This document shows, piece by piece, positions 45,372 through 55,307 of a stretch of 64,000 nt of DNA. Location: assembly GCF_022539405.1 (NCBI RefSeq), contig NZ_CP054394.1, forward strand, positions 2,798,501-2,862,500, written 5' to 3'. The stretch's first letter is position 1, and each line of letters begins with the position of its first letter. The DNA is from Natranaerofaba carboxydovora (lineage in GTDB: Bacteria > Bacillota > Natranaerobiia > Natranaerobiales > Natranaerofabaceae). The notes beneath the pieces are model-generated. The model did no database searches. It was not told the DNA's origin and worked only from the letters and a program-made list of their open reading frames with translations. The translations under genes were made by a program, and so were the position numbers.

Positions 45372-46526
45372 TCACTCCTTAGTAAACTTTTCAAGCTCCA
45401 TGGCCACCTCAACAACTTTTTTTGAGGCCTGCTCTATCTCATCTAGACTATTAAAGTAGCTTAAACTAAATCTTATTACCCCCTCCTGGTAATCATCAGA
45501 TAACCCTATTGATTCTAGTACAGGGCTTTTATCTTTTTTCCTAGAAGCACAGGCAGAACCTGTGGAAACATATACTCCTTTTTCTTCTAAGGCACGCAGC
45601 AAAACTTCCCCTTCAAAGTTTCTAAACCCAAGGCTAAGGATGTGGGAAGAACCTTCTCTAAGGCCTGGACCTATAAGTTTTGCTTCGTTATAATTCTCTA
45701 AGATGTTATTGCAAAGCTTTTCTTTTTTTTCGTACAAAGCATCTTCCTTTGATTTATAGTATTTATAGTTTAACTCCAGGGCTTTACCCAGCCCTAATAT
45801 TCCAGGTACATTTTCGGTTCCACTTCTTAAGTTAAACTCCTGCCCACCACCAAACATAAGAGGTGTAAGGAAGGTACCTTTTCTTATATAAAGCCCACCA
45901 ATCCCTTTTGGGGCATGAAACTTGTGCCCACTAAAGGAAAGAAGGTGTACCCCTAAGTCTTCTGGTATAACAGGTAGTTTCAGTAGACCTTGAACTGCAT
46001 CTGTGTGAAAAAAAGCATGATGACCTTCCTGCTGTAATATCTCACCGATCTCTTTTAGGGGCTGTATGGTCCCTATTTCATTATTCACATACTGTATAGT
46101 TATCAGTATAGTATCATCACGAAGAGATTTTTTTAGTTCTTCTAAATTTACCCTTCCTGTTTCATCAACAGGGAGGTAAGTAATATCAAATCCTTCTTTT
46201 TCAAGCTGTCTAGCCGCATTTAATACAGATGGGTGTTCTACTTGTGAGGTTATTATATGCGTTCCCTCTTTTTGGTACCTTCTTGCCACACCAAAAATCG
46301 CTAAATTATTTGATTCTGTTCCCCCTGAGGTAAATATAATCTCACCGTCTTTAACTCCCATTAATTTTTTTAATAGGTCTCTTACTTCATCTATCTTTTT
46401 TTCTGCTCTGATACCGTAGCCATGAAGTGAACTTGGGTTGCCAAATTCTTCAGTTAAAGCTTTATAGACCACCTTGCCAATCTGTTCTTTTACAGGTGTA
46501 GTAGCACTATTGTCTAAATATATCAT
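45372..46526 (-). CDS. Cysteine desulfurase (NifS/IscS-like)
   Basis: A 384-residue PLP enzyme: LDNSATTPVKE start, TSGGTESNNLAI, PLP-binding Lys in SFSGHKFHAPKG and active-site Cys in STGSACASRKK. It moves sulfur from cysteine to acceptors. Its position 5 bp before thiI shows that it most likely feeds tRNA thiolation, like NifZ with ThiI in Bacillus. It could also serve selenium, as some NifS-like enzymes do, but nothing in the sequence says so. Confidence 0.94.
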   Translation of the reverse strand: MIYLDNSATTPVKEQIGKVVYKALTEEFGNPSSLHGYGIRAEKKIDEVRDLLKKLMGVKDGEIIFTSGGTESNNLAIFGVARRYQKEGTHIITSQVEHPSVLNAARQLEKEGFDITYLPVDETGRVNLEELKKSLRDDTILITIQYVNNEIGTIQPLKEIGEILQQEGHHAFFHTDAVQGLLKLPVIPEDLGVHLLSFSGHKFHAPKGIGGLYIRKGTFLTPLMFGGGQEFNLRSGTENVPGILGLGKALELNYKYYKSKEDALYEKKEKLCNNILENYNEAKLIGPGLREGSSHILSLGFRNFEGEVLLRALEEKGVYVSTGSACASRKKDKSPVLESIGLSDDYQEGVIRFSLSYFNSLDEIEQASKKVVEVAMELEKFTKE

Positions 46527-46569
46527 TATGTATCAAACTCCTTCATGCATTAGAATCCTTCATTAAGAG

Positions 46570-48129
46570 TTACTGTCTTTTCAGGTATCTAAAAATTAAT
46601 CCTTGTAAATAGTTTAGCTCACTAGATCCTAGAAGTTTTGCCACGATACCATAGATCAAAAACCCGATTAAAGACATAAATCCAACTTTCCCTGTTATCC
46701 CAAAAAAAGTTTCAGGAAAAGCACCCTCTATTAAAAAAAGCCCAAAATATAGCCATGTCCCCATAAAGATTGCTGATGTAAGAATTTTTGAAAGGCTAAT
46801 TATATACTCATAAAAACCAAAAGGACCAATGTTTCTTCTAAGTCCCCATAATAAGACAAGAGTACCTGAGAATACGGCAATACTTGTGGCAAGAGCAAGC
46901 CCTCCGTGACCTAAAGGCCCAATAAAAGTTAGATTTAGTATTATGTTGACAGCCACAGTAAATACAGTTACCAAAATAGGTGTTCTAGTATCCTGTTTTG
47001 AGTAAAAAGTTCTCTTTAATATTTCATTTAGAGAAATAGCTAGCATCCCAAAAGAATAAAAAAACAGTGCTATGGCCGTTCGATTTGTCGCATGTTCATC
47101 AAACTGACCCCGTTCAAATAAAAGAAAAATTACTTCTTCTCTAAAAAAAATTGTCAAAATCATTATAGGTAATATTATAAAAGTAATGGCCGACAGGCTT
47201 TGGCGTAGTAACCTTTTTAGATCATTATAATTATGTTGATTAGCAAATTTGCTCATGGATGGATACACCGCAGTTACTATTGCTAGTACAAAAATTCCGT
47301 GAGGAAGAATAAAAACTTTACTTGCAAAGTTTAGTGCCGAAACACTACCTTCCGCTAAGTTTGAAGCTAGCATCCTATCTATCATTTCATTAATCTGAAT
47401 CACTGCATTTCCAAGCAGAATTGGAAGTACAAGGTAGAGGCTTTTTTTGATCTTTGGATGACTTATATCCATTCCTTTAAGTACAGGAACCCTTAGCTTA
47501 TACAGCTTTGGTAGTAGCACCCAAAAGTTCATTGAAAATCCTATAAGCGTTCCCACTGTAACACCAACTATCCCAAAAGATGATCCTAGTGCAACAATAG
47601 AAAAGATTATAATTATATTTTGAAAGATTCCAACTGATGCAGGGGTATGAAAATCATTATTATAGTTAAGTATCCCTTTAGTAACGCCACCAGCACCTAA
47701 GAAAACTATCACAGGCATCATGATTCTAGTTAAAAGGATCGTAAGTTCTCTTATTTCACCAGTAAACCCAGGGGCCATTACACTAACAATAGCCGGTGCA
47801 AACATAACACCAATCAACGCTAAAAAAATAGAAATAAATAAAATTATCTTAAAAAATGTAGCTACAAAAGTGTCTCTTTCCCTATAATCATTATTCTCAT
47901 CTAATTCTGAATACAAGGGTATAAATGTAGTAACTATAGCCGCTCCAACAGAGGCAAATAAAAGGTTTGGGATTAAAGTAGCAATAAGATAAGCATCTGT
48001 TTCAAAGCTTGCTCCAAAAACCCCGGCTAAAGCAACGTCCCTAAACAATCCAAAAACTTTACTAAATACCGAAAGTACTACTATTATAAATGCAGCTTTG
48101 AATGTATTACTCCCCTCCAATTCCTTCAC
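46570..48129 (-). CDS. murJ: Lipid II flippase MurJ/MviN
   Basis: A 519-residue polytopic MOP-superfamily protein with about 14 membrane helices. Typical features are KVFGLFRDVALAGVFGAS at the start and the GGVTKGILNYNNDFHTPA segment. It exports lipid-linked peptidoglycan precursor. The frame opens with GTG 48129 overlapping the CCA-like gene by 23 bp; TTG 48120 is better spaced from AAGGAG and may be the true start. Confidence 0.92.
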   Translation of the reverse strand: MKELEGSNTFKAAFIIVVLSVFSKVFGLFRDVALAGVFGASFETDAYLIATLIPNLLFASVGAAIVTTFIPLYSELDENNDYRERDTFVATFFKIILFISIFLALIGVMFAPAIVSVMAPGFTGEIRELTILLTRIMMPVIVFLGAGGVTKGILNYNNDFHTPASVGIFQNIIIIFSIVALGSSFGIVGVTVGTLIGFSMNFWVLLPKLYKLRVPVLKGMDISHPKIKKSLYLVLPILLGNAVIQINEMIDRMLASNLAEGSVSALNFASKVFILPHGIFVLAIVTAVYPSMSKFANQHNYNDLKRLLRQSLSAITFIILPIMILTIFFREEVIFLLFERGQFDEHATNRTAIALFFYSFGMLAISLNEILKRTFYSKQDTRTPILVTVFTVAVNIILNLTFIGPLGHGGLALATSIAVFSGTLVLLWGLRRNIGPFGFYEYIISLSKILTSAIFMGTWLYFGLFLIEGAFPETFFGITGKVGFMSLIGFLIYGIVAKLLGSSELNYLQGLIFRYLKRQ

Positions 48130-49530
48130 ACTCCTTAAGTTTACTTATGGCTTTTTGGCCGAGTTTTTTTATATCTTTTTCGCTTTTATCATTTTTGTCA
48201 GGAGGGGCTTTTGTCAGTTTAATCAAAAGATCTAAGTGTACTTCTTTTATAAACTCTTTTAACCACGGCCCCGGCTTTTTGTCTAAATATGATAGAATAA
48301 ATTTACCATCTATCTCTTTTCTGATTAACTTAAGTTTTTCATTTAGATTTTCGCACATTTTCTTTCTTCTATAAAAATCTTCAGAATTAAAATATTGTTT
48401 ACCTTTATAAGAGAGTTTGTCAAAAGAGAGTTTACCAAAAATTTGCCCAACAATAAAGAAAATCTCTTCTTCTTTTGTTTCTGGTGTTTTTTCTAGGTAA
48501 GATTTTGCCGTTTGATATAATAGGTCCTTATCAGATGAACCTCTTAAATAAAACTCTGTATATTTTTTATGTTTTTTTAATACCGGAAAATAACTGTTAT
48601 AATCGTTTATAAACCTGCTAAATTCAGTCTTTTCTTTGTCTATATAAAGAGCATTCCACCAGATGAGCCATTTTAAAAAGGTTATATCTTCTTCTTTAAT
48701 TAACTCATTTTTTAAAACATCTATCAACCCTGAAAGCTGGTTTTCAACTTTTAATAAATAATCTTCACTTATCCTTTGACCTTGATCTGATAGATTAAGA
48801 TTATTAAAAGGGAAAATGATTGACCATATACCAAGCTTTGTCATTTTATTTAAAATAAGAAATTTATAAATATCTCCACTATTAGTTTCACTTTTAGCTT
48901 CATTATCTGCTATGCCATTTTCTAATATCACAAAAAGCTCTTGATAAATTCTTTCTGGCGAAACATTTTTTAGTTTATCTTTATGTTTTTCCATCAACCC
49001 ATACAAACTATCAACAGGAGAAAACCCTCTGCTGATAAACCTAAAACCCCTTATTATCCTGACGGGATCATCCTCAAAGATTGATTTGTTACAAACAGGT
49101 CTTAATATTCTATCTTTAATATCACTTATTCCTTTATAGGGATCAATAAAATCTTCGTCTTTAACTTTATTTTTTAAAAAAAATTTTGTAGGCAAAGCCA
49201 CAGCATTTATAGTAAAATCTCTATTAGATAGATCATTAATTAAACTATTACTTTCTATTTTGGACAAATCAAACTGAAATTTATTACTTTTGTCTAAAAA
49301 GTATATCCCCCGATAATAATCTCTTTCTTTATCAAGGCAAATAATTGTAGCTCCTTTTCTTTTGAAGCTACTTAATACCTCAAAAAAATCATCGGGGTGG
49401 ATTAAAAAATCGTAATCTTTAACTTTTTTTTTAATATAATATCTCTATTAGCTCCACCGACAATATAACTTTTTTCGATAATAGGTATATCCTTAATCAA
49501 TTCAGTTACTTTTTGATCTATCTTATACAC
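48107..49530 (-). CDS. cca: CCA tRNA nucleotidyltransferase/poly(A) polymerase family, frameshifted at an A9 run
   Basis: The reading frame from GTG 49530 (after GGTGAGG) encodes IPIIEKSYIVGGANRDII, the nucleotide-binding GGxxRD motif, then hits nine A residues (49424-49432 on this strand as T) and stops at 49402-49404. A -1 shift at A-AAA-AAG restores VKDYDFLIHPDDF with the DxD catalytic pair, and then SNRDFTINAVALP and 370 more residues with no stop. So one full enzyme needs one base more in the A-run, or slippage. The enzyme adds or repairs tRNA 3' CCA ends. The C-terminal half is unusually long and divergent. It lies upstream of murJ. Confidence 0.75.
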
Positions 49531-49656
49531 CAACCTCACCCCATAAGTTAACAATATAAGAGTTCCTAAACTAAGAATTCCTTATAATATTTAACTATTT
49601 AATGTCTTTTAAGTCAACAGCTATTAAAAGAAAGCTATTAAAAGAGAGGTGTAAAA

Positions 49657-50865
49657 ATGGAGATTAATCCAAATACCAACACCATACAGTTAAAAAACAC
49701 CTCGTCTCTGATAAAAAACCTGTTTAGGCCAGGAAGTACTGTTAAAGCTTTTGTCAAAAAAACTTCTGGTGAAAATGTGATTATTAGTGTATCAAATAAT
49801 ACTTTTAGAGTAAAATCGATGGTTAATCTTGATGAAGGATCCTGGATTAAAGGAAAAGTTTTTTTGGATAAGAATGGTACTGTAAACCTTAAGCTTCTCG
49901 AAACATTAAGTCCTGAAGACCAGGTAAGATTACAGGCTGAAGATTTTGTAGCAAGAAACTCTCTAAATCAACTTCCTGGAGCAAAGAAGTTGGTAGAAGC
50001 TTTTTTGGGGCAAAATTTGAACCCAAGTGCGGATATGATAAAAAACCTTGCACCTCTAACAAAAAATCTATCAGAAAATCAGATAAAAGCTATCCTTTGG
50101 CTTTTGTCCAATAACTTGACCGCTAACGGACAAAATTTGGATGGCGCCCTCAATTATCTACAACTACAAGAAAATTTTGCTGGAAACTTGCAGGGCACAC
50201 AGGGAACATGGTTGCAATATGACAGCGAACTTGCTAATATGTTGACTTTAAACCTTTTTGGCAGCGGCAGTGAAAAGAATTCCTTAAATTTTAATCAAAT
50301 TAAAGATATCTTTAATATATTTGTTAGTGGAGATGGTGCCAATAAATTTCTTGAGGAGTATATTTCACTTTTAAGTAAAGGAAAGAGCAGCGAATTAGAA
50401 CTACTTAGCCTAACCACTTTATTGCAAAAACTAAATATAAAAAGTTCCCATGAAAATTTACCATTCTTTTGGGGTGTTTTTTTCTTAAATTTCGCCGGAG
50501 GACAAAGGCCTGTAGAATTTTTGTTGTCTAGAAGATTTATTAAACACGATAAAAAATCTAAAGGAAAAGAATACAGTTCAGCATATAACCTGGGGCTATA
50601 TCTACACCCTCCAAACCTTGGACAGATGGTTATCAGGTTCTTTTATACCCCGCCAGTTCTATCTCTAAAATTTAATTTAGATAATACTGATACATTAAAT
50701 TTTTTAAAAAGTAATATAAACTTCCTAAAGAAAAGTGAAGGCTTTAAAAAAATTCAGTTAGCTAAAATAGAATTTGAAGAAACTGATATAGACACCGTGA
50801 AAAAGGCAAGAAAAATTTTAAACACTGCATATAACCCTTTTGGCGTTTTGGATATTAAAGCATAG
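49657..50865 (+). CDS. FliK-like/hook-length-type protein
   Basis: A 402-residue soluble protein. The first 100 residues are beta-rich (GSTVKAFVKKTSGENVIISV), the middle is helical and Asn/Leu-rich, and the C-terminal 150 residues (LGLYLHPPNLGQMVIRFFY onward) resemble the FliK C-terminal fold. In Firmicutes a FliK-like gene commonly precedes the small flhB2-like gene, as here (12 bp apart). A family name beyond this is uncertain. Confidence 0.6.
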   Translation: MEINPNTNTIQLKNTSSLIKNLFRPGSTVKAFVKKTSGENVIISVSNNTFRVKSMVNLDEGSWIKGKVFLDKNGTVNLKLLETLSPEDQVRLQAEDFVARNSLNQLPGAKKLVEAFLGQNLNPSADMIKNLAPLTKNLSENQIKAILWLLSNNLTANGQNLDGALNYLQLQENFAGNLQGTQGTWLQYDSELANMLTLNLFGSGSEKNSLNFNQIKDIFNIFVSGDGANKFLEEYISLLSKGKSSELELLSLTTLLQKLNIKSSHENLPFFWGVFFLNFAGGQRPVEFLLSRRFIKHDKKSKGKEYSSAYNLGLYLHPPNLGQMVIRFFYTPPVLSLKFNLDNTDTLNFLKSNINFLKKSEGFKKIQLAKIEFEETDIDTVKKARKILNTAYNPFGVLDIKA

Positions 50866-50877
50866 GCAGGTGATATA

Positions 50878-51189
50878 ATGACAGATAATAATAAACATAA
50901 AGATAATCATTCTAAAATAGAATACAATGGCCTTAAAAAAGCTATCGCCCTTGGTTATCATGATGAAGATGCTGCTCCAAAAGTACTCGCCTCAGGTAAA
51001 GGAAAGACTGCCGAAAAAATTTTAGAAATAGCAAAAGAAGAAGGAATTCATATTTATAAAGATGAGGACTTAGCAGAAAGCTTAAAGGACCTTGATATAG
51101 GTGAAAATATACCATTTGAGCTTTATCAGGCTGTAGCAGAAGTGCTTGCTTTTGTCTATAGGATGGATGAAGATAAATCTTATCCATAA
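50878..51189 (+). CDS. FlhB C-terminal-like protein (FlhB2/EscU-YscU family)
   Basis: A 103-residue protein equal to the cytoplasmic domain of FlhB after its autocleavage site: AIALGYHDEDAAPKVLASGKG, then IHIYKDEDLAESL and PFELYQAVAEVLAFVY. It starts after the N-P-T-H cleavage motif, so no self-cleavage is possible. Such stand-alone FlhB2 proteins are known in Firmicutes. No other flagellar export gene is in the window. Confidence 0.88.
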   Translation: MTDNNKHKDNHSKIEYNGLKKAIALGYHDEDAAPKVLASGKGKTAEKILEIAKEEGIHIYKDEDLAESLKDLDIGENIPFELYQAVAEVLAFVYRMDEDKSYP

Positions 51190-51194
51190 GTTAT

Positions 51195-51214
51195 CCCCAG
51201 GTTATCCCCTGGGG
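51195..51214 (+). terminator. Hairpin between flhB2-like gene and spoIIM-like gene
   Basis: CCCCAGG/CCTGGGG stem with loop TTATCC, flanked by outer GGATAA/TTATCC partners. The T-tract afterwards is short (TCTTT), so it may attenuate rather than stop transcription into the next gene. Confidence 0.5.
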
Positions 51215-51255
51215 TATGTGGATAATCTTTGAAAAACTAACCGGGAGGGAAAGTA

Positions 51256-51858
51256 TTGAAATATTTCTCACTAATCTTAGAAAATAAAAACTGGTTAATA
51301 TTAGCTACAGTTGTTTTTTTTGGAGCTCTAATATTAGCTTCCATAGGTGCAGTAATATTACCTGATTTTACTTTAAATTTATTTTCACAGTTTTTCAGTG
51401 ATATACAGGATATTGGGGATAAAATCTTTGATGCAAATCCTATATGGGGCACATGGCAGCTTTTCATAAATAACTTAAGAGCATCACTAGTATTTATTGT
51501 TGGCGGCTTTATCCTTGCAATACCAACATTTATTGGCCTAGCGCTAAATGGTGGGGCAATTGGCGCCCTTGGGGTGATATCCACATTAGATGGAATTAAT
51601 CCACTTCTTTTTCTTTTGGCAATAATACCCCACGGCATTATCGAAATACCGGCAATATTAATTAGTGGTGGGCTGGGCTTGAGGTTAGGAAGTGAAATTA
51701 TAAATCCCCGAGAAAATATGTCAAGGCTATATAATCTTAAGATTAATTTGCTGTTAGTTATTAAAACTCTTCCTATAATAGTTGTTTTACTTTTTATAGC
51801 AGCAATTATCGAAATCTTTATTACGCCAAATTTGTTAAATTTATTTGTTGATTTTTAA
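51256..51858 (+). CDS. SpoIIM/DUF95-family membrane protein
   Basis: A 200-residue protein with about five membrane helices. Family features: NNLRASLVFIVGGFILAIPT, LNGGAIGALGV, and IPHGIIEIPAILISGGLGL. SpoIIM takes part in forespore engulfment by membrane-associated peptidoglycan degradation; the wider DUF95 family also includes non-sporulation members. The start is TTG after GGGAGGG. An inverted repeat lies just beyond the stop. Confidence 0.88.
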   Translation: MKYFSLILENKNWLILATVVFFGALILASIGAVILPDFTLNLFSQFFSDIQDIGDKIFDANPIWGTWQLFINNLRASLVFIVGGFILAIPTFIGLALNGGAIGALGVISTLDGINPLLFLLAIIPHGIIEIPAILISGGLGLRLGSEIINPRENMSRLYNLKINLLLVIKTLPIIVVLLFIAAIIEIFITPNLLNLFVDF

Positions 51859-51860
51859 AA

Positions 51861-51926
51861 TTGTTCTGGTGCAAAAAGTCTATTCACATAAATATAGTGT
51901 TCATAGGCTTTTTGCACCAGAATCAA
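51861..51926. repeat. Dispersed repeat family 2, compact palindromic copy
   Basis: Perfect 15-bp inverted repeats TTCTGGTGCAAAAAG (51864-51878) and its complement (51908-51922) surround a 29-nt centre containing ATAAATATAGTGTTCAT. It lies between convergent genes and could act as a terminator as well as being a repeat copy. Confidence 0.65.
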
Positions 51927-51956
51927 AATTAAATTTGCATCTATTAGTGCCGAACG

Positions 51957-54900
51957 TTATTTTTGTATAATGAATATTTCTTTTGTGTCTTCATCGTAAT
52001 TAACTTCAGCACCTAAAGATTCATTAATAAATCTAAGCGGTACCATTGTCCTGTCATTTTTTATTTCTGGTTCAACATCAAGTTCAAATTGTTCACCATT
52101 TAATTCAACTGTTTTGTCTCCTAAGTATAACTTAATTTGTTTATCATCATATAAAATCTCTACCTCTTCTGTATCTTCATCATATTTCACCTGAGAATCC
52201 AGTGATTCTGCTATAAACCTTACAGGAACCATGGTTCGATCGTTCTTTAGGTAGGGTGGGGAGTCTAGCTCCAAAAGTTCATCTTCTAAATAAAACTGAT
52301 CTCTGTCTATCACAAAATATATAAGTTTTTCACCTTCAGATAAAAAGTCTTCTGGAGGCTCTAAGTCCTTAAATTTTTCTATATCAAAATCGTGTTCTTG
52401 ATATTCAAAAGGTTCTTCTATATCCCATCCTTTATCACTTAAATCTATTTCTTCAATCTTAAATTCTTCTTCAAAATCTAAGACATCGCTGTACTCCTGT
52501 CTTACAACATCCCAGGACATAAATACATGTCTAGGCTCTAATTTGCCAAAGTACTCAAATTCTTCGTCACCTTCAAAAGTCGCTTCTACAGGAATCCAAC
52601 CGTATCCTTCAAGGTAAAATTCCGCCCAGGCATGAAATTGTCCTTCGCTCTCGCCGGTTAAATAGTATCCCGATAGTCTTCTTGCAGGGATGTCACTAGC
52701 CCTAGCTAATGCAACAAATAGATCTGAGTAATCAGCACATACCCCCTCGCCATCTTCTAAGGCACGAGTAGCACCAACATTTCCTGGTGGAACATACTCC
52801 ATATGATCCTGGACCCACCTAAATATTAGTTTAGCTTTTTCTAGAGGATTGTCTTCATCACCAACTATTTCCCGTGCCTGTTCTTCAATTCGTGATTCCT
52901 GAGGATCACTCATCAGGCTTGAAGAAGTGAAAGTTTGATAGAGCTCTGACTCTTCATCATAAGGTTCAGGCGAGATTTTATCTATATCAAACTCTATCCC
53001 AAAGCTAACAACAGTATTTTCAGCTCTTATCTCCCACTGTTCTCCAGGGGGTAACTGTTCGTTTTCAAATTTTATTTTTTCATTTCCAGGTAAGGTTTCC
53101 TGGCTATCTTGGAATTCGTTAGGCCATGGGTCTATATGACTATCATATAAGAATTGATATCTACCGTGCTCAACTACCGCCGGTGTCTTAAACATTAAAT
53201 TAGATACTTTTTCATCAGCATTATTTTTTAAATTAAAGATTTCTTCTAATCTATAAACATTTGGGTCTTTTAATTCATAGTAGTCTTCTTTTTCCCATCC
53301 TAGATAGGGTATTTCATAAGAATCAAATTTGATCACGCCTTCTTTGGTTCCAAGGTAAAGGCTAGTTGGCTCTTTAAAGCTAACAGCCAAATCAGTAGAA
53401 GCTGATTGGAGCTGTTCCACTTCATTCCAGGTTTCCCCTTTTGTATTGGTGAAATAAACCCCGCTCTCCAAACCAACAAACAAATTACCTGGCATATCAG
53501 GCTTTTGCTTTAAAGTATGAACCGTAGGGAAAAATTTATCCTCTCCTCCAATTTGATAAGATATTCCTTCATTTTTTCTTGTTAAGGTTTGGCCTCCATC
53601 ATCTGAATAAAATATTCCCTGGCTATAAGTACCTATCCAAAACTCGTCTTTGTCTAATGGATTTACCGAAATTTCTGTAGGGGCTATATCCTCATCTGTC
53701 CCATCTAATTGTTCAAAATTACCTCCGTTATCTTCGCTTTTATATAATTCATTATGGCTAGTAGCATATATCACCAGTTCATCTTTCGCGTAAGAGTACA
53801 CAATATCTAGGTTAGAGGTATAAAGATCATAATCTCCAGCCTTTTCCCAGGTTTTGTCTTCTGAGAATACATAAATCCCGTTTTTTGTACCAGCCCAAAT
53901 TTCTTTAGGGTTTAGTGGATTAACTGTCAAATCGATAATGCCACTATCTAAATCTTGTGTTGAGATTTCTTTCCAATCTTCTCCCCAATCAAAAGTATAT
54001 TTAATTTTATCTTCTTCGATCACATGTAATACTTCGCCTTTATCTGGTATGTCATCAAAGATGTCATCAAAGTTAATATCTTTGTCTAAGAAATCTATAT
54101 CATACCCATAACTTGTTAAAAACAGCTCTTCTGGCGAACCATCAAAAACTCTATCCCAATTGTCTCCTTTGTTCTCACTCATATAAAGACCATTTTCTGT
54201 TATTGCCATTAAGTGGTCTCTTTTTTTATTTGATGCTTTAATATCTGTTATATGTGCACTTATCCCATCATTAAGATAATCGTAATCACTTAACTCATCG
54301 TTTAACTTTATCACTCCATTGTTTGCTGTTGCAAGATAAATCTCCCCGCTTTGTGAGGGGTGATGGATTATCTGCAGTACTTCTAACTCTGGCAGATTAT
54401 CAATAGGTGAAAGCCAGCTTTCACCAAGGTTATGCGATCGTAAAATACCCTGATCAGAAGTCCCTGCAAAGATTTGGCTTGGATTAGTTAAGTCTATCCA
54501 TATATCTTCAACTTTTGAGCCCAAAGCTCCAGTTGAAGTCCACCTTGGACTTATATCTCCTGCATTACCTGTACGATATATCCCATAAGAAGTGCCCACA
54601 AAAATCAAATTATTGTCAAATGGATTTGCCTCTATGGCAAGGATACTTCCGGGTAAATCCTCTCCGATATTTCTCCAGTTCTCTCCTCTATTGGTAGTAA
54701 TAAACAAGCCGTCATCTTCTGTTCCAACATAAATCTGACTAGAATCTTGCCTATATATTTTTACTTCTAAAGCCGGGCTAGGAGTCTGTTTTAGCTTATC
54801 AAATGACTCTCCACCATCTTCTGAAATATATATGCCATCATCTGTCCCTACAACTAGCATATCTCTATCAAAAGGCGAAAAATCCATGGCATACACTTCT

Positions 54901-55307
54901 TCTGTACCGAGTTCATCTATTAGATGCTCCCAGTTATCTCCTTGATCATACGACTTGTAGATTCCGTCTTCTCCACCAACAAAAACTACACCTCGCCTGT
55001 GTGGATGAAATTTTACTACGTTAAGTGAATCTTGAGAGAAACCATATCCGAACCAATTATTACCCTGGTTACTGCTTTTAAATAATCCCCATGGGGTTGT
55101 AGCAAACATTCTTTCAGAATTGTAAGGATCCACTTCTACTGAAGTAATTTTACCTCCGGCAGGCCCCGAGGTTTCTACCCATTGATTAATCTTCCAACCT
55201 TCTTCTTCACCTTTAACTTCACTAATATACAGACCAAAAAATAAAAAGGCAATCAATATGTAGGGTAATAAATTCTTTTTTTCAAAATAATAATTTTCAT
55301 GTTTCAC
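51957..55307 (-). CDS. Large surface protein: beta-propeller repeats, transglutaminase-like and copper-amine-oxidase-N domains
   Basis: 1116 residues. A signal-type N-terminus (LLPYILIAFLFFGLYISEVKG) is followed by about ten sortilin/BNR-type propeller repeats (about 40-670) with Gly-x-Tyr/x-Ser-x-D-x-G-x-x-W units such as GIYKSYDQGDNWEHL. Then a transglutaminase-like domain (about 800-900): Cys in GVCADYSDLF, His in GQFHAWAEFY and, where most have Asp, VEATFEGD. It ends with two copper amine oxidase N-terminal stalk modules, each with NDRTMVPxRFI. The start overlaps the upstream LysR stop by 4 bp (ATGA). Cell-surface localisation is inferred. Confidence 0.8.
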   Translation of the reverse strand: MKHENYYFEKKNLLPYILIAFLFFGLYISEVKGEEEGWKINQWVETSGPAGGKITSVEVDPYNSERMFATTPWGLFKSSNQGNNWFGYGFSQDSLNVVKFHPHRRGVVFVGGEDGIYKSYDQGDNWEHLIDELGTEEVYAMDFSPFDRDMLVVGTDDGIYISEDGGESFDKLKQTPSPALEVKIYRQDSSQIYVGTEDDGLFITTNRGENWRNIGEDLPGSILAIEANPFDNNLIFVGTSYGIYRTGNAGDISPRWTSTGALGSKVEDIWIDLTNPSQIFAGTSDQGILRSHNLGESWLSPIDNLPELEVLQIIHHPSQSGEIYLATANNGVIKLNDELSDYDYLNDGISAHITDIKASNKKRDHLMAITENGLYMSENKGDNWDRVFDGSPEELFLTSYGYDIDFLDKDINFDDIFDDIPDKGEVLHVIEEDKIKYTFDWGEDWKEISTQDLDSGIIDLTVNPLNPKEIWAGTKNGIYVFSEDKTWEKAGDYDLYTSNLDIVYSYAKDELVIYATSHNELYKSEDNGGNFEQLDGTDEDIAPTEISVNPLDKDEFWIGTYSQGIFYSDDGGQTLTRKNEGISYQIGGEDKFFPTVHTLKQKPDMPGNLFVGLESGVYFTNTKGETWNEVEQLQSASTDLAVSFKEPTSLYLGTKEGVIKFDSYEIPYLGWEKEDYYELKDPNVYRLEEIFNLKNNADEKVSNLMFKTPAVVEHGRYQFLYDSHIDPWPNEFQDSQETLPGNEKIKFENEQLPPGEQWEIRAENTVVSFGIEFDIDKISPEPYDEESELYQTFTSSSLMSDPQESRIEEQAREIVGDEDNPLEKAKLIFRWVQDHMEYVPPGNVGATRALEDGEGVCADYSDLFVALARASDIPARRLSGYYLTGESEGQFHAWAEFYLEGYGWIPVEATFEGDEEFEYFGKLEPRHVFMSWDVVRQEYSDVLDFEEEFKIEEIDLSDKGWDIEEPFEYQEHDFDIEKFKDLEPPEDFLSEGEKLIYFVIDRDQFYLEDELLELDSPPYLKNDRTMVPVRFIAESLDSQVKYDEDTEEVEILYDDKQIKLYLGDKTVELNGEQFELDVEPEIKNDRTMVPLRFINESLGAEVNYDEDTKEIFIIQK

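Noticed and set aside
48107-49267. A CCA-like gene beginning at TTG 49267
   Set aside because: The frame stays open upstream to the A9 run and encodes the DxD catalytic region; starting at 49267 would remove the active site and there is no ribosome site.
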